In this document: positions 9,730 through 23,000 of the stretch, one piece after another | How positions within the stretch are numbered: position 1 is the stretch's first letter | Layout of the letters: each line of letters opens with the position of its first letter | Assembly: GCA_033065855.1 (NCBI GenBank) | Contig: JAVXUO010002000.1 | Coordinates: forward strand, 248,001-312,000 | DNA from: Escallonia rubra | Taxonomy: Eukaryota; Streptophyta; Magnoliopsida; Escalloniales; Escalloniaceae | Direction: 5' to 3' | Length of the DNA: 64,000 bases | Notes under the pieces: generated by a model | What the model was told of the DNA's origin: nothing | What the model saw: the letters and a program-made list of their open reading frames with translations, nothing else | Databases searched by the model: none | Translations under genes and position numbers: made by a program

Positions 9730-11259
9730 AGTGATAAGTGTTTACCATTTAGGGGTAAACAAGTGCTGGATTAGTAGATCAGGAGGTGAAGATAGCCTCT
9801 GCCTTCATCAAATCATTGACAGGCAAAAATAGAAGTATTCATCGACAGAAAGAGGAGAAAAAGACAGCCATGTCTCTAGAAATACTATAATAATAAAACT
9901 TTATTATATACCACATTAAAAATTATACAAAGTCATATAAAAATCAAAATCGTTACAATGAATTTGAATGATGTACTTACAAAGAGTTGACAAATAGTGT
10001 TTGCATTTGATATTTTTGAAAACTAGAAAAACTCAAAGACAGAATTTGAAAATTAGATAACCAAAAAGGGTTGAGGTTCGTGTCTTTCCTTTTTCTTAGT
10101 TGCTTCTACAGTTGAGTTATCGGTGAGTTAAATATTTTGGCGAAGGGCTCAAAGTTGGTTGACTTGTCAAAGAGTTTGATTGGGCTATTTTTTTTTTTCC
10201 TTTTATATTTTAATTTGAGAGGAAAAATTAGATGCTTTTTGCGGATTTTAATTTGTGGGGTCATGTTGGTACTAAGGTAAATCGGATAGTCTTTTCATTG
10301 CTATTATTTTTTAGTTTAATTATCACGAAACCTTGTATTCGACTAAAAGAATTTGTTTTCATGTGGTCAACAAGACGTTATCAATGCATCTTTTAATTTA
10401 ATGTTAAAAATTGTTTAAAGAAGCATAAGAAGTACACAACTCAACTCATTTTGACATGAAATTAAATTAAAGATGTGTGTCTTTTGAAACACGAATCTAA
10501 ATTCTTGATTGTTTTCTTAGTTTATAAAAAAAACCATTTTTCGCATAGATTTGGTATCCTACTGTTTTCTTCTTTTTCAAACGGCATTTCATCTTTCGAA
10601 CATCAGAAAACTCACAAATGAAAAAGGCTATCAAGAATGGAAAGATTTTGACCTGCAACTTCGATAGTAGGAATAACCTACAAATTTTCATACATTTACC
10701 ATTAATTGTAAAAAAAATATATTATTATATCTTGCAAGCATCTTTGATAAAAATTCATGGCAACATATCCTTTAGTCTCACTAATTAAAAGTAACTAAGC
10801 CAAAAAACGATCATCATTTGTCACTATATAAGAGTTATAAGTTCTTCCTGCAACACGATTTGCGGCAAAAAAAATTTCCATCAAGATTCACTATATGAGT
10901 GTGTTTTTAGGAAGTCCATGTAAGACCTCTCTAGGGTTTTGTGCTGTTTGATACGTACATCAATACGCTAGAAGACCATTGTAGTTTTCGTGGCTCTAGA
11001 AGCGAAGCAATTCATTGCAGATCCAAGCAACCATGTGCACCCGAATACAAAATTCCATATTGCATACATTCAAGAAACATAGAAGCTGTATCCAAGAAAT
11101 CCCATAATTATTAACAATCAAGAATCTAATGTATACATCTTAATGATGAACAGTTCCAGTAAGCCAGCCTTCCCTAGTTCAGAAGGGTACAGGCTAAAAA
11201 TATCAGCCGTCCCTTAAATGCAGTGGAATTCTTTCAGACTGAGAAGAGAAACTTGCAAG
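9730..11259. other. AT-rich spacer upstream of peroxidase 1
   Basis: No coding exon or RNA gene recognised. The last few hundred bases presumably contain the peroxidase promoter, but I see no convincing TATA box at a fixed distance from the ATG. Confidence 0.5.
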
Positions 11260-13497
11260 ATGGCAGCACTGGTTTCATCAGTTCTTCTAGTCCTTGTAGT
11301 AGCAGTACTGGTAAACACAGCGCAATCTCTAGAGCTGCACTTCTACAGAAACTCATGCCCGCAGGCAGAATTAGTGGTCAAGAGGGTAATGCAGAAACAT
11401 TTTTCCATCGATCCATCTCTACCGGCCGGATTGCTTCGGCTACATTTCCATGACTGCTTCGTCAGAGTAAGTATTGAAATCATTACCCTCTTTGCCTCTT
11501 TTATATTTCCTTCTCTCTATCATGCACTTCACACCTCCATTTAGTAAACGAGTTGGGTGCATGTTCATCCAAGTTTTTACTTCACTCACTGCTTTTGGGT
11601 CTCATTTATAGTTCTAGAAACTAGCTTCATCAATTGGTAACTGTACTTCAACTTTGGTATTGAGTCAAAATAGAAAGGCCAAAGTACCTTAGTAACGACT
11701 TTAAAAATGGGACTATGGAATCTATTGCAGGGTTGTGATGCATCTGTTCTTGTAGACAGCACAAGGAAAAATATAGCAGAGAAGGAGGCTCCCCCTAATT
11801 TGACCTTGAGAGGATTTGAGGTCATCGACGAGATAAAGTTGGAACTAGAGAAGCAATGCCAAGGCATTGTTTCTTGTGCAGATATACTAGCACTGGCCAC
11901 TCGCGATGGCGTGGCATTAGCCGGAGGATCAGCTTATGCTTTACCAACAGGGCGACGAGACGGGACGGTTTCCAGTTTCTTCGATGTTCATATCCCTGGT
12001 CCTTCTTTCTCGGTAGCTGATGCATTGCAAGCTTTTCAGAACATAAATCTTGACATACAGGACCTCACTACTCTACTAGGTAAAACTCACAAAACTAATC
12101 TGTTACGGTTCTTATGTATGTCAATGTGCATTATTTTCTCTGATTTTCCGATTTGTATTACAAATTATTGGAAAACATTTGGCTACTACTCCGGTTGGAA
12201 GAATCTTCCTCCTACCCATATATAGCGACAATCAATCGTCTCTAAATGTTTTCAGTGACTTTTATTTAGTGATGCTAATAATTGTCGCTGAAAGTGTTAG
12301 AAGAAAAGTCACTAAAAATATTTAGCGACTATTAATTGTCACTATACACGGGGTTGGAGGAAGATTCCTTACTACAACCCGGGTAGGAGCCAAAATTTGT
12401 TCCAAATTATTTAGGAAATTTCCCAGAATTTTAGCTAACACCTAGAGGTTGTAACTGGAGCCCAGATTTTTAGCTGACGCCTAGAGGTTGTAACTGGAGA
12501 AACTAAAATCCTAAAGTGCATATTAAAACCCTAACTGGTTTGTGGCAGATTAAACCTCAAGAAACATATTTTTCTCAAGTCCGTTGGTTGACGCAAAAGT
12601 CTTCTAGTACAATTTCTAAATGTATAAGTCATGTGCAGTATAGTGTGACTAGTGTCATTGAGAGTTACCTTTCACAAATATTTTCTTCGAGTAAAAAGAA
12701 CTGACAATTCACTCAACAAGCCGACAATTACACTTTCCCTCACGTGCAAGCCCCCGACAACTACATTTTCCCTCACTATGCAAGTCCCCGATTGCATGTA
12801 GAGAGACAATTCGATGAAAAACAAATCAAGGTGCAACCACCGACTACCAAACTAATTTAGTGCAAATTGCATTATTATAAGAAAATTTAAAATATGCACG
12901 CAGGAAGAATCGAACTCAAAAGCTAGCCAAACCGGAGTTTTGATACCACCATCGTGTACAGTAACCATTTACTAAAAGATTAAGCTTTTAAAGGATGAGT
13001 CTAACAATGTTATCATGCTTAAGTTTTGTTTTTTTCCTCTTTCAGGTGCTCATGCAATTGGATTCTGCCATTGCGGATTCTTCACTGATCGTCTCTATAA
13101 CTTCAAGGGTTCGGGCCAAGCTGATCCGAATATGGACCCAGGGCTACTTGATTCGCTAACAAAGAGCTGTCCAAGATCAGTGCTGCAAAACTTCAACATA
13201 AGCACAGACCCTAAAGTTTTCATGACTCCAACAGCCTCGACGCCACAATTTAAGCTAGACACTTCATTTTACCAAGGAGTGCTTGAAGAGGCAGCAGTTC
13301 TTAAGTTGGACCAAGAGCTTGCATTCACGGATATTACTCGAAAGCTTGCTTTGGATTATGTAAACAGGCCAAAGGTGTTCAGGAGGAAGTTTGCTAGAGC
13401 TATGATCAAGTTGGGGAATGTGGGTGTTTTAAGTGGGCAAGAGGGAGAAATCAGGACCAGCTGCCGAAGTATTAACAAACCAAGCATTTCTCGATAG
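11260..13497 (+). CDS. Class III (secretory) peroxidase 1
   Basis: Haem peroxidase of the secretory pathway, acting in the wall or vacuole on phenolics with H2O2. Three exons, 11260-11466, 11731-12079 and 13046-13497, give 335 residues. The ATG at 11260 is chosen because it opens a clean signal peptide (about 1-23, ending TAQS). An in-frame ATG at 11218 would add a charged extension. Visible sites: distal Arg60 and His64 in RLHFHDCF, GCDAS for distal Ca2+, SCADIL, PTGRRDG, and proximal His188 in GAHAIG. Eight structural Cys are present. The sequence resembles the PER44/PER57 group (GFEVIDE, ALAGGSAY). The usual second intron, near GRRDG, is absent, while peroxidase 2 keeps it. Intron 12080-13045 holds a MITE-like insert. 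Confidence 0.92.
12187..12388. mobile_element. MITE-like element with TTAGCGAC-type internal repeats
   Basis: The ends are inverted copies: GAATCTTCCTCC and a TATAGCGACAAT-type block on the left, and their complement on the right. Inside, GTGACTTTT and AAAAGTCAC also pair, so the element could fold on itself. It lies in the second intron of peroxidase 1. Related TTAGCGAC fragments recur at about 14.8, 21.7, 24.4, 28.9, 30.8-31.1 and 43.9 kb. Confidence 0.6.
12690..13020. repeat. Dispersed repeat copy A (intron of peroxidase 1)
   Basis: Shares an ordered set of blocks with 13985-14200: ACTCAACAA, CATTTTCCCTCA or CATTCTCCCTCA, GATTGCATGT, GAGACAA, a GGTGCA..CACC block, a GGTATCA/GATACCA block, then CAATGTTATCATGCTT. 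No coding capacity. Confidence 0.5.
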
Positions 13498-16400
13498 ACT
13501 GGACGTGCTGTAACGGATTTGTGGAATCTAATGAGATAGAGAATTCTCATGCAATGGAAGGTCAGTCTTTTATTATTCTCTCACGTTGAAGTGCTTTTCG
13601 TAGTACAGGCATGCATACACCGAAGACAAGTATTGATAACGAGATTTTGGAATTTTTTTTCTTGTTCTTCTAAACATTTTTTCTTTTCAAATTCCTGGCC
13701 AATGTATCTACCTAGCTAGCTATTGTGGGTGTTGCTAGACTTCTGAGAGGGAAACGAATCGAAGAGAGCTTTACAATTTCTTCCTTTCCAAATTTTCTCA
13801 CCAATGTATCTAACTAGCTATTGTGGCTGTTGCTAGACTTCTTAAAGCGAGATAAAGAGGGAAAAAATTAGAGCTTTACCAAAGGTGTTGATGTCGCTGT
13901 GTATTGAGTTTATTTTTAGCTTTAATCGTCAAGAGGTGTTACTTGACGATTAAGCTGTTAAGCTGTTAGAGAATGTACTCAATCACATATATATCATGCT
14001 TTAACATTCTCCCTCATGTGCTCGCCTCTGATTGCATGTTGATAGACAAATCTAGGTGCACCATCACCAAGTGCACAATAAGCAGATTCCAAACTAGAAC
14101 TCTGGTATCATGTTAAGTTATCACTTGTTAAAAACTTGAATTGTTAGAAAATTGACTCAACAATGTATATCATGCATACTTTAACAAGAAGTTATCAATA
14201 TCGACATTGTAAAATAAAACAACTAAAAAAGTAGGCGTGCAAAGTGGGCAAAGTGTCCAAGGGCAAGGTATGCATCTGTCGCCAAATTTAGACGTTTGTC
14301 GCCAAAAGATGACGGTCCCCATGCATCGCTCGAAATAAAGTCGTTACTACCGTAACGGCGCTCGTTATCACGTATCGTTCCATCCATCAGATGAAACTAT
14401 TGCAGACTGGTAACAACGCAAGACAAGTACTATTGACAACGTTGAGTACGTACCTGTGAAAGAGATAATCAAGGTTGATGCTTATACACACAAATGATCT
14501 CAAGAAATTAGAGTCACGACTCATTGAAAAACTAAAACAACTCAAAAATGTTGAAAGTAGCAGTCGCCCCTAACCCACATGATGAGACTGATTTCTTAAT
14601 GCACCATCGCGAGCTACCATTGTCAAACAATCTCGTTTGACTTCTCATCAAATTAGTAAATGCTGAACGTAAAGCACGCCATGTTTTGCGACGGCTCCAA
14701 CACACAAAGATTATCCTTCATATTAGTAAACTAGTTATAGCTAATTGTCTGCAATTCCAGTAGTAGAAGTTGTCTACAACACCACTATATATTGATCATA
14801 AATTGTCACTGAATATTGTAAGTGGTACTTTTGTAATTTTTTGAGGCCACCGTGTATATTTAACGACTAATACACTTGTCGCTGTATGTGAAAGTTGTAG
14901 GCCTTTTTGTCCAACCCGGGCTGCAGCCAAAAGTTTTATCGATACCCTATGTTTGGTTAAACTAATCGGCCAGGATCTGCTTCAAGCCTTGCACCGGATT
15001 ATCGGGCTTGTGGCAAGCACATGAGAAGGAGCTGGCTTGGCTTTTTCCAACTCTTTTGAATGCTTTTATTTAATGACTAACAATCCTGTACGTGGGGAAG
15101 TTATGAAATTAGTACTTTAAGTGAAAATACGAAGTATGAAGTTTCTTATTAACCTATTTTTTGGATCAAATTAAAGTCAGGTCACAAGCAACCGATGATG
15201 CTTTTCAGCTAAAATATATATGTTCCTTTATACATAACGTGCACTTTTATGTACGAGTATCGGCTAGTTGGCTTACAGAAAGGCGTGATTGTAAAGCTCT
15301 AGTCCAAGTCAATTTCGATGGACAAAAATAGTGAATTTCCATGTCAACTTTATCATCCATTCAAAATAACAAGAATTCTCCAGCTGACCACTTTATGTGC
15401 GCATTAAATAACATGCAAAAATATACCACTTTGGTATCAATGCCTATTTGAAAGAAGTAAGAGTAAATGATGTCCAAATAAGCTACGATATGTTTTCATT
15501 TTCTCCTAAATGAAGCATATGTTTTATAATTCCAAATATATGAAAATAAAAAATAAAAAAATAATGAAACGAGGGTTAAAGGGATTGTTGATTTAGTCAA
15601 AAATTAAAGAGCCCTTGATCTAAACCCTAAACCCTAGACTAAAAAATCATCAAATAAGGATGGGGAGGGCTATGCACTTCTAATTTGAGTGGGAGCTGAG
15701 AAGATACATGCTGTCGTCCACTTTTTAAATCTAGATCGATCAGTTATCAAAGGATGTTGTCACGCATACGAGAAGATGAGACGTCAGTGTACTAGATGTG
15801 GGTGCAGAGGCCACGTTGTATCGCGGCGATAAATCGGCTTAAAGATTCTAAGCACGTTTGGACGAAATAATAGGAGCAAATGAATGTCATCTTTTTAGTA
15901 AACAGAAAGCATCTAATTTCGAAACCCTAAATTTCCATGTTAACTTTCAAGAAATTTTACTTCCAAGCATGTGAAGCACTTTGGGACCTTCAAATATGGG
16001 ATTTTGCACGTGATAGCTCTACATTGTTAGGCTTTTTTTGCAACAAAACACAATTAATTTACCGCGAGAGTCATTTACCACAAATAGGGGCAAAAATTGG
16101 AAAGTCTCGGAATATTTGTCCCGACCAGCTAAAAACGTTTGAAAGGAGGACCAACGGGACGAAAGCATATAACATTCTGAACACAAATAGAGTCATTTGC
16201 TTAAAACAGCATTATTCAAGACTCTCTTTGTTCCACACAATTTTACCTTTTAACTTTTAACGAATTCTTAATATTGCATGATCGACCATCTAGGATAGTT
16301 GGATTACGAGGGGTCAATGCAACGGCAACAGAGGTAAAGATAAAATATTTTATAGCATATCCAACTGTTCTAGATAGTCGAGACTCGGGATCATATATAT

Positions 16401-17229
16401 AGATATTGAATCGAACTCGTATACTACAATCATATGTTGAACATGCACATATCATTTGGTAAGTCAAGTTAGGGCATCAACATTTATAAAAATGGCCGTT
16501 TAGATGTACTAATTTATTTTAGAAGTTTGCAATGAAGCAAGAGTATAAAATTTGTCACGCAAAGAAAAAGCCGTCACACAGACTACCAGAACAAATCTCA
16601 CTTCCAAATTTCCATTAAACTGAGAATTTATTGGCCCCATATGCCCTAGGATATTCAAAAGATTCTGAAGTTTAACTACCCACAGAACTGCTCCGTCTGA
16701 GACAAATTAAACCTTGTTTAAGCTGGTCAATACACAAACCATATAATAACCTATATGTCCTACGATTTTGCATGGCTGATTAGCAACATTTATTTATGAA
16801 GCAGCTAGCTACTCTTTATTTTTTTTTCTTTTCTTTTTCCTTCTTAAATGTGCGATATAGTTGAGAAGAGCAAAGCGCGAGACCTGCAAGGTCGCATTTA
16901 AAAAGAAGGTTTAACAGATAATTGTCTCTTGGCGTCAGAAGTAAAAGAATGTTATTGCAGTCTTGCACTTGGAAGCAATGATAAAAAGTAGCAATGACAA
17001 GAATCCATTGATAAGAAATATGAAAGCTCCAATCATTTATTAAATATATAAATAGCATAAAAGATCTCAAATAACCTTATTATCTGTATAAATACGTAAA
17101 ACTTTGCAAGTTTTACCACTTATACCGACCCTCAAAGAAAATTCTAAGGAATCCAAAAATAAATAAAAATTATACGTAATCCAAATTGAACTATGAAGAA
17201 CACAAAAAACTAGCTTGTCCAAACCAAAT
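13498..17229. other. Spacer between convergent peroxidase genes
   Basis: Contains the 3' flanks of both peroxidases, a second copy of the dispersed repeat (about 13985-14200) and a TTAGCGAC-type fragment near 14780-14940. The rest is AT-rich and I see no supported gene. Open frames at 15937-16260 and 16816-17070 show no family resemblance. Confidence 0.5.
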
Positions 17230-18608
17230 TTAGTTAACCCTAGCACACACTTTCCTTATTTCACCTGCAGAACCTGTAAGAACTCCAATCCGACCCATCT
17301 TCACCATTGAAACACCAAAATCCTTGAAGAAAGTAGATCCATGGGTAGTAGCTTGAAGTTTGACATAAGCCTTTGTTTGGCTGTCAGCCAGGAGGGCTGC
17401 GTCTGACTCGAAGAGAGCCCTTCTCTTAGTCACAAGTGTGTAGTATTTTTCATCAAATGTCTTGAAGCTCCCGGGGTCCATTTCTACAAGCGTGTTCTGG
17501 TCGTTTGGCTTGCATTTGATCTTCAGCTTTGCTATGTAGTTGGGATCCAAACTGGGGTCGGTATCACCCTTCCCGGTGAAGTTGTAGAGACGGTTGGTGA
17601 AGGACGAGCAGTGAGAAGTTCCGATTGTGTGTCCACCTAAATGATTAACAAGCTCACGTCAGTCCACAATTTCGTAGAGAATTCATATACCGATCTTTTC
17701 ATGGCACCGTACGTTACCAATGCATGTACTAGAATAGTTCGCAACCTTGCCAATAGCAGCAAGCGAGCAACATTCTTTTGAACCTTGGCAATGATATTTT
17801 CATCAACAAGAAGTCTATTTTAAGGGGTTGTATAGGGTTTAGGTACCTGATAACACAACTAGGTCTTTGGCACTTAGACCTTTTTGTTGAAATCCTTGTT
17901 TCAATGTGGTTATGTTTGCAAATGGAGGTAACAAATTTGACAAGGCCTCGTTGAGACTCGACACTCTTCCGTCTCTTCGCCCAGTTTCAACTTTCCAGAA
18001 TGGCCCTTTCAGCTGATGAAAAAAAAAATAAGGGTTTCGTCTAAGTTAGGATTCTCTGCACAAAATGGTCTGGAACTATCATAGAAAGAACAAATTGAAG
18101 GGAAAAATTATTCTACCGCAAATGTTGCATCCCTAGCTACTAGGGCTAGTACGTCAGCACATGAAACCACACCAGGGCATGATTTCTCCACTGCAGACTT
18201 TGCATTATCAACAATTTGGTACCCTCTTAGGCTTAAATTTGGAGGGGCATCTTTCTCGGCTTGGTTAGTTGAAGAGTTCAACAGCACTGAACCGTCACAG
18301 CCCTGCAGATAAATTATAAATCCAACTTACTATTCCAATAAAAGGTTATTAACGCGTGAAAAAAAAAAGACAAAAAAAAAAACGAAAATTTTATGTACCC
18401 TAACAAAACAATCATGAAAATGCATTCGCAACAGAGGTGCAGCAAGAGTTGGTGCTTTCGACATGGCTTGATCCACTGTCTTCTTCACTATGGCCTCGAC
18501 ACTGGGGCACGATTTCTTGTAAAACCCTACTTTTAAACCCTGTCCATTTGCGAAGGCCAGGAAGATCACCTGAAGCAAGATAAGTATTAAAAGCTTTGAA
18601 GTTGCCAT
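17230..18608 (-). CDS. Class III (secretory) peroxidase 2, PER27-like
   Basis: Four exons on the minus strand, 18608-18399, 18302-18117, 18012-17847 and 17636-17230, give 322 residues. This is the classical three-intron class III layout. The signal peptide spans about 1-22 (cleavage near ANG|QG). Visible sites: distal Arg61 and His65 in [51 protein letters not shown], and proximal His190 in SGGHTIG. A long conserved C-terminal block follows ([45 protein letters not shown]). These blocks match Arabidopsis PER27 and its relatives closely. Predicted role: apoplastic oxidation of phenolics. It converges with peroxidase 1 but is a different subgroup, so the pair is not a recent tandem duplication. 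Confidence 0.93.
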
Positions 18609-18668
18609 CCTAAATGCCTGCGCTTTGAAATACTTTTGGTACTGAACTGGTGTGGAACATATGTCCCA

Positions 18669-18675
18669 TTTTATA
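18669..18675 (-). promoter_or_regulatory. TATA box of peroxidase 2
   Basis: CTATAAAAT context on the minus strand, about 60 bases before the ATG. It implies a leader of roughly 30 bases. Confidence 0.6.
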
Positions 18676-18896
18676 GTTGGTGGGCACCCTTTGAACCTGT
18701 CATGGTATGGCTGTCCTTACATGGCTTGTTAATTGTTTTGGATTTAAGTATGGAGATCCAACTTGATACAGCAAGCATTTAATCTGGTCTAGTTGACAGG
18801 GTTAGTATAGAAATGTATTAAGGCAAGGTTAGTAACCCTATTTTGTAATGCAACGCCACGCGGCTTGAGAAATATGTTAGAATAAACCGGACACAT

Positions 18897-20093
18897 AAAG
18901 ATCAGTTGACCTCCTGCTAGTAACATGCTTCAATCATACTTACATAACAAAATCAGAGTGCTGCAACACTCCTCTGCCGTGAATAAACATTCCAACCTCG
19001 ATAGACACTGTTGTTTGTAAGCAAGCTAATTAAACAGTTCTGAGAAAAAAAGGATACAATTGCTGTTCCTAGGCCAATGAAATCACAAAATTGTGATCCT
19101 GATTTGGTGCTGGCTTTGTGCATAGAACGCGGATGGAAACTTGGATAGCGATGTTTCTTCAGCTTCGTCCACGTTTGCATCCATTGACTTTAATGTAGCT
19201 GTTAAGATTTAAAGCCAAAAACACCTTGTTTATCTATCCAGGTTAACTTTTTCGGAGATGAATGTACCGGTGAATTACAAGTTTGATACAGCAAGCACTA
19301 AGAGCATATAATAAGTTCGAGAAGTTGGACGAAAATATAGAACTTGATCAAAAATTATATATTACAACCTGATGACCATACGATCGGTGTCAGCCTTTCG
19401 ATTTTTTGGTACTGAAATGCTATAGAACAAATTAAATGCCCCATCAAATACTTAGGCTAAACCTTCTGAACAAATCAAAAGGATTGACCTATTGCCTATA
19501 GATCAATGTACGTGTAACATCGGATCAATGACCTCATCTCGTGATGAAACAGCTAAGAAACTCGATCACAACTTAAAAAACTGCATGCATGAACGCTCTT
19601 GGCAACATGCAGTCTGAATCACAGCATCTAATTCTGATCATAAGGCTAATTTAGTACTACTTCAAGCAGTTGACCCTGTTGGTAACATGCTCGATCCGGT
19701 TTCACGAGCTGTTAGAATGAAACTCTGTAAGTAACTCATCAACACAACAACTTCAGAGTTCTCATGGAACAAACAATGATAAGTTGACATTTTGCAAGTA
19801 ACATGCCTCACTCAATCATACTTACACAGATACACTTAGAATATAGTCACACTTCCTGCCAGTGCCAGGTCAGTCTTGCAATAGATGAACATCCGAACCA
19901 TGACAGAAACTGTTGTTTTTGAGCAATTTGAATTAGTTGCAGGGAAAGAAAATGGCCATGGTCGTTGAGCCAGTGAGATGGCCAAATCGAGGATTAGGTG
20001 ATGGCTTTCAATATGTAATGCTGATAATTGAAATTAGCTTCGTATGATCCTGCAGCCATTGACTTTACTGTAGTAGTTGGGATTGAGGCGACT
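18897..20093. repeat. Divergent tandem duplication upstream of peroxidase 2
   Basis: The segment about 18897-19212 is repeated at about 19778-20093. Shared blocks in the same order are AGTTGACCTCC/AGTTGACATTT, AGTAACATGC, CAATCATACTTAC, GAACAT or AAACATTCCRA, ACTGTTGTTT, TGAGMCARTG, and CCATTGACTTTA.TGTAG near the end. A partial third copy of the first blocks lies near 19667. Copy 1 has a 75-codon minus-strand open frame that is broken in copy 2, so coding function is doubtful. Confidence 0.6.
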
Positions 20094-23000
20094 TCGTGTC
20101 CACTAGTCCAATATGATTACTCTGTTTCAAGATGAATTGAATATTGCATGTTTATGTTTCTACCCACATGTGCAACATTACAGATTCAAAATCTCATTGA
20201 AAGCGGAAAAATTACGCTACTATTAAGGGAGAGCAAACTTACAATGAAGCGTTTTTGAGACTTGCAACTATATTATACACTATCTTCAACTTTAAAAAAA
20301 GTTAATTAAGCTCATTGTTGGCAATTTCTCAACAATTGATCAATAATAATTGCTCCATCCCACTACTTTTTAAACTTCTTCATCAACCCCATTATTTCAA
20401 TTCAACCATTTCACTCAAAATTCAGCTCTCAGCATGATTTCCACGTTCACGGTAACTCATTGTACCTCTTAGAATTTGAATCGCTTAAGTTTATATGTGT
20501 TTTTGTTAATTACACACGCATCGCCTGCGTGCAACGCTAGTTTAGAGTAAGCGAGAGGGAGCGTTGCATCTTACGCGAATCTTCGACTCCTCCTCCTTAA
20601 AAAAAAAAAAAAAACCTACCGTTCCTCTCGTCCTTTTTCATCCTTCATCCCAGACCTGTTTTTCTCGCGGTTGTTGCAACCCATGAAACACCAGTTCAAA
20701 AGGATTGATTTTGTAAAATATATACAGATCCAAGTTAGGTGCAAGACCATATCATATCAATGATCTCATCCGGTGACCATTCAAGTACGTTATCACTTAA
20801 TATATAGTCACAAACTCGCAACTTATAGTAACACTGCATGATCTGGCTCTTTGCTACACCGTCTAACACCAGAATTTTTAGAGTTTTCACATGGCAAAGA
20901 CTATCCGATGCAGGCTTCTATTCATATTTTGCTCAATTAAAGGGTTCACAAAGTGGTTGGTCCGCCTTTTTCATAAATTATGTAATAGCAAGGTTATATT
21001 TATAACAAAGTTGGGCAGAATTTTGTACTCCAATACTAGCATTCTCGTACTTAAGATGGACAACGCTATAAATTCTCGTACTTCAGTACTACTAATATTC
21101 TCGTACTCAAGACGGGCAAAGATTCAAAATTTTGTATTATGTTTTAATTTTGTTCGTCTTTCCTTAAGTTCTGTGATAGCGAGGCCGGTATATTTACAAA
21201 AAGAGATATGGGCAAAACCGTACTCCACTACTAACGACCGGCGTTCTCTTCTCCCCGCGCAGGTAACATCCTACTCATATTACCGTAGTTCTCGTACTTA
21301 AGATGGACAACGCTTAAAAATTCTACCAAGTTCCAACATATCCCCGAAAAAAATTACTCAAATTAGTACGAAAAAAGAGAGAAAATCAGAAATACAAACT
21401 GTGCAAGTGTCCACCATACCCAACATGTGGCCTCGCTACTGGCCACTGGGCCAGATTCACATAAAAATCGTGCTGGTGGACGTGGGCCGTGGGTGTGGGA
21501 TTGAATTTTCTCTGGAGCCCAAGTTGGCAGAGGGCCACGCTATATCAAAAGAGAAAAAGCCCAATCAAGTAGGGGCTATGAGGAGTAGACCAACATAAAG
21601 GACTTTGGAGTTTGGATTTGGACTAAAGGAAAATCTCACTTTGAGAATATATATTATGACGAATGGAGGCACCTCTTCTTCTGGGCAAGGTCGAAACTCG
21701 TCCCTATTTTAACGTTACTTTTATCGTTGTAATTTTAGCGACGATGAAGCACCTTTAGTGACATTTCAAAAACCTATCAAAACATAATACTAGCTCATTG
21801 GCCAAGTACGGAAATAGGGGATGCACGAATTAAGTATACGCGAAAGGTATTTACCGGGCACATTAGGCTTTTGGATATAAGAAAAGTCATAATATATGTC
21901 TAAAAGCAGGGGTTGAGAGAAGTTAATTGTAACCAGCTTGCCTTCTAATTAGGTTGCTATTAACTTGCTTGTGCCTTTAAATAGTAGGAAAAGATTTTAC
22001 TGCAACCGAGTTATCTCATGAACTAAAAGTTTTCTCTTAGGAGGGTACCGTGCTTGACGGTGAAGACAATACAATCGCACGCGTAATCGTTTGACGATAA
22101 GACAAGAGAATTGATCGCACACAAGCCTACAAGGGATATGGGTATAATTTCGGCATAAGGATAAGAGGAGGGCTATAACCTTTTTAGCAAGGCGAGCTTT
22201 TTCTAACCCTAAAAGGACAATGGGTCAAGTTGTCACAGATCCATGACATTTTCATGTAGATACAGTCACTTGTACCTAGATAAGCCCCCAAAACTGTTTT
22301 TCAATATATTTCTCCGGTGTCCGGATGATCTTCATATCAATACAAAGTCCAGTAAAATAGACTGTCGCATTACACGTCAAGCCCGTTGTGTAATTCAACG
22401 CCTATATTTTTCATGTCTTAAGCGCTTACACAGTGAGTCTATGAGAAAGTGCTCCTTTTAGACAAGCGGTAGCCTCGCCCCTCTCCGGGGCTAAAATTAA
22501 ACAAGGTTTTGTGGGCGGAGAGATTATAAGAGAGCAAGATAAAAGAAAAAGACCTCATCTCAAGATTAGCAAGAGGGGGATAGAGAGTTTTACTTAAAAT
22601 TTCAGTTGCAAAATTGGTCATTTTAGGGTCTCTATGTTTTCTGGATCTCATAAAGAGCTGAATATTTCTGTTGTATAAGTCCTAGTGGCCCACCTTTTTA
22701 ACTTGTAAAGACAGTGTTTCAAGTAATTATTGCAGATTAACAAACAAATTTTCCAAAACTAGAACTTGTATCCTTTTTCTTCAAACTCCCGTTGGTTTTA
22801 CTTCATCGATCCATAAGGCCATGTTCATTTGACGAGAAAATAAACGAAAGTTCGATTTTCTGCACCTTTTAGACGTTCATTAAGTAAGAAAGTTGTTGAC
22901 CTACATTTTACAACTTTTTCAAAAGAATTAACTCTTCGAAAATCACATTCAACAAAGTTGGTAGTCCTTTGCGAGTATGGCCATGTTACACATGCCGAGT

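Noticed and set aside
11586-11900. 104-codon minus-strand open frame in peroxidase 1
   Set aside because: It lies antisense to peroxidase exon 2 and the adjoining intron, and is a shadow of the real frame.
20891-21301. 136-codon plus-strand open frame
   Set aside because: It spans degenerate CTCGTACTTAAGATGG-type repeats, and the translation resembles no family.
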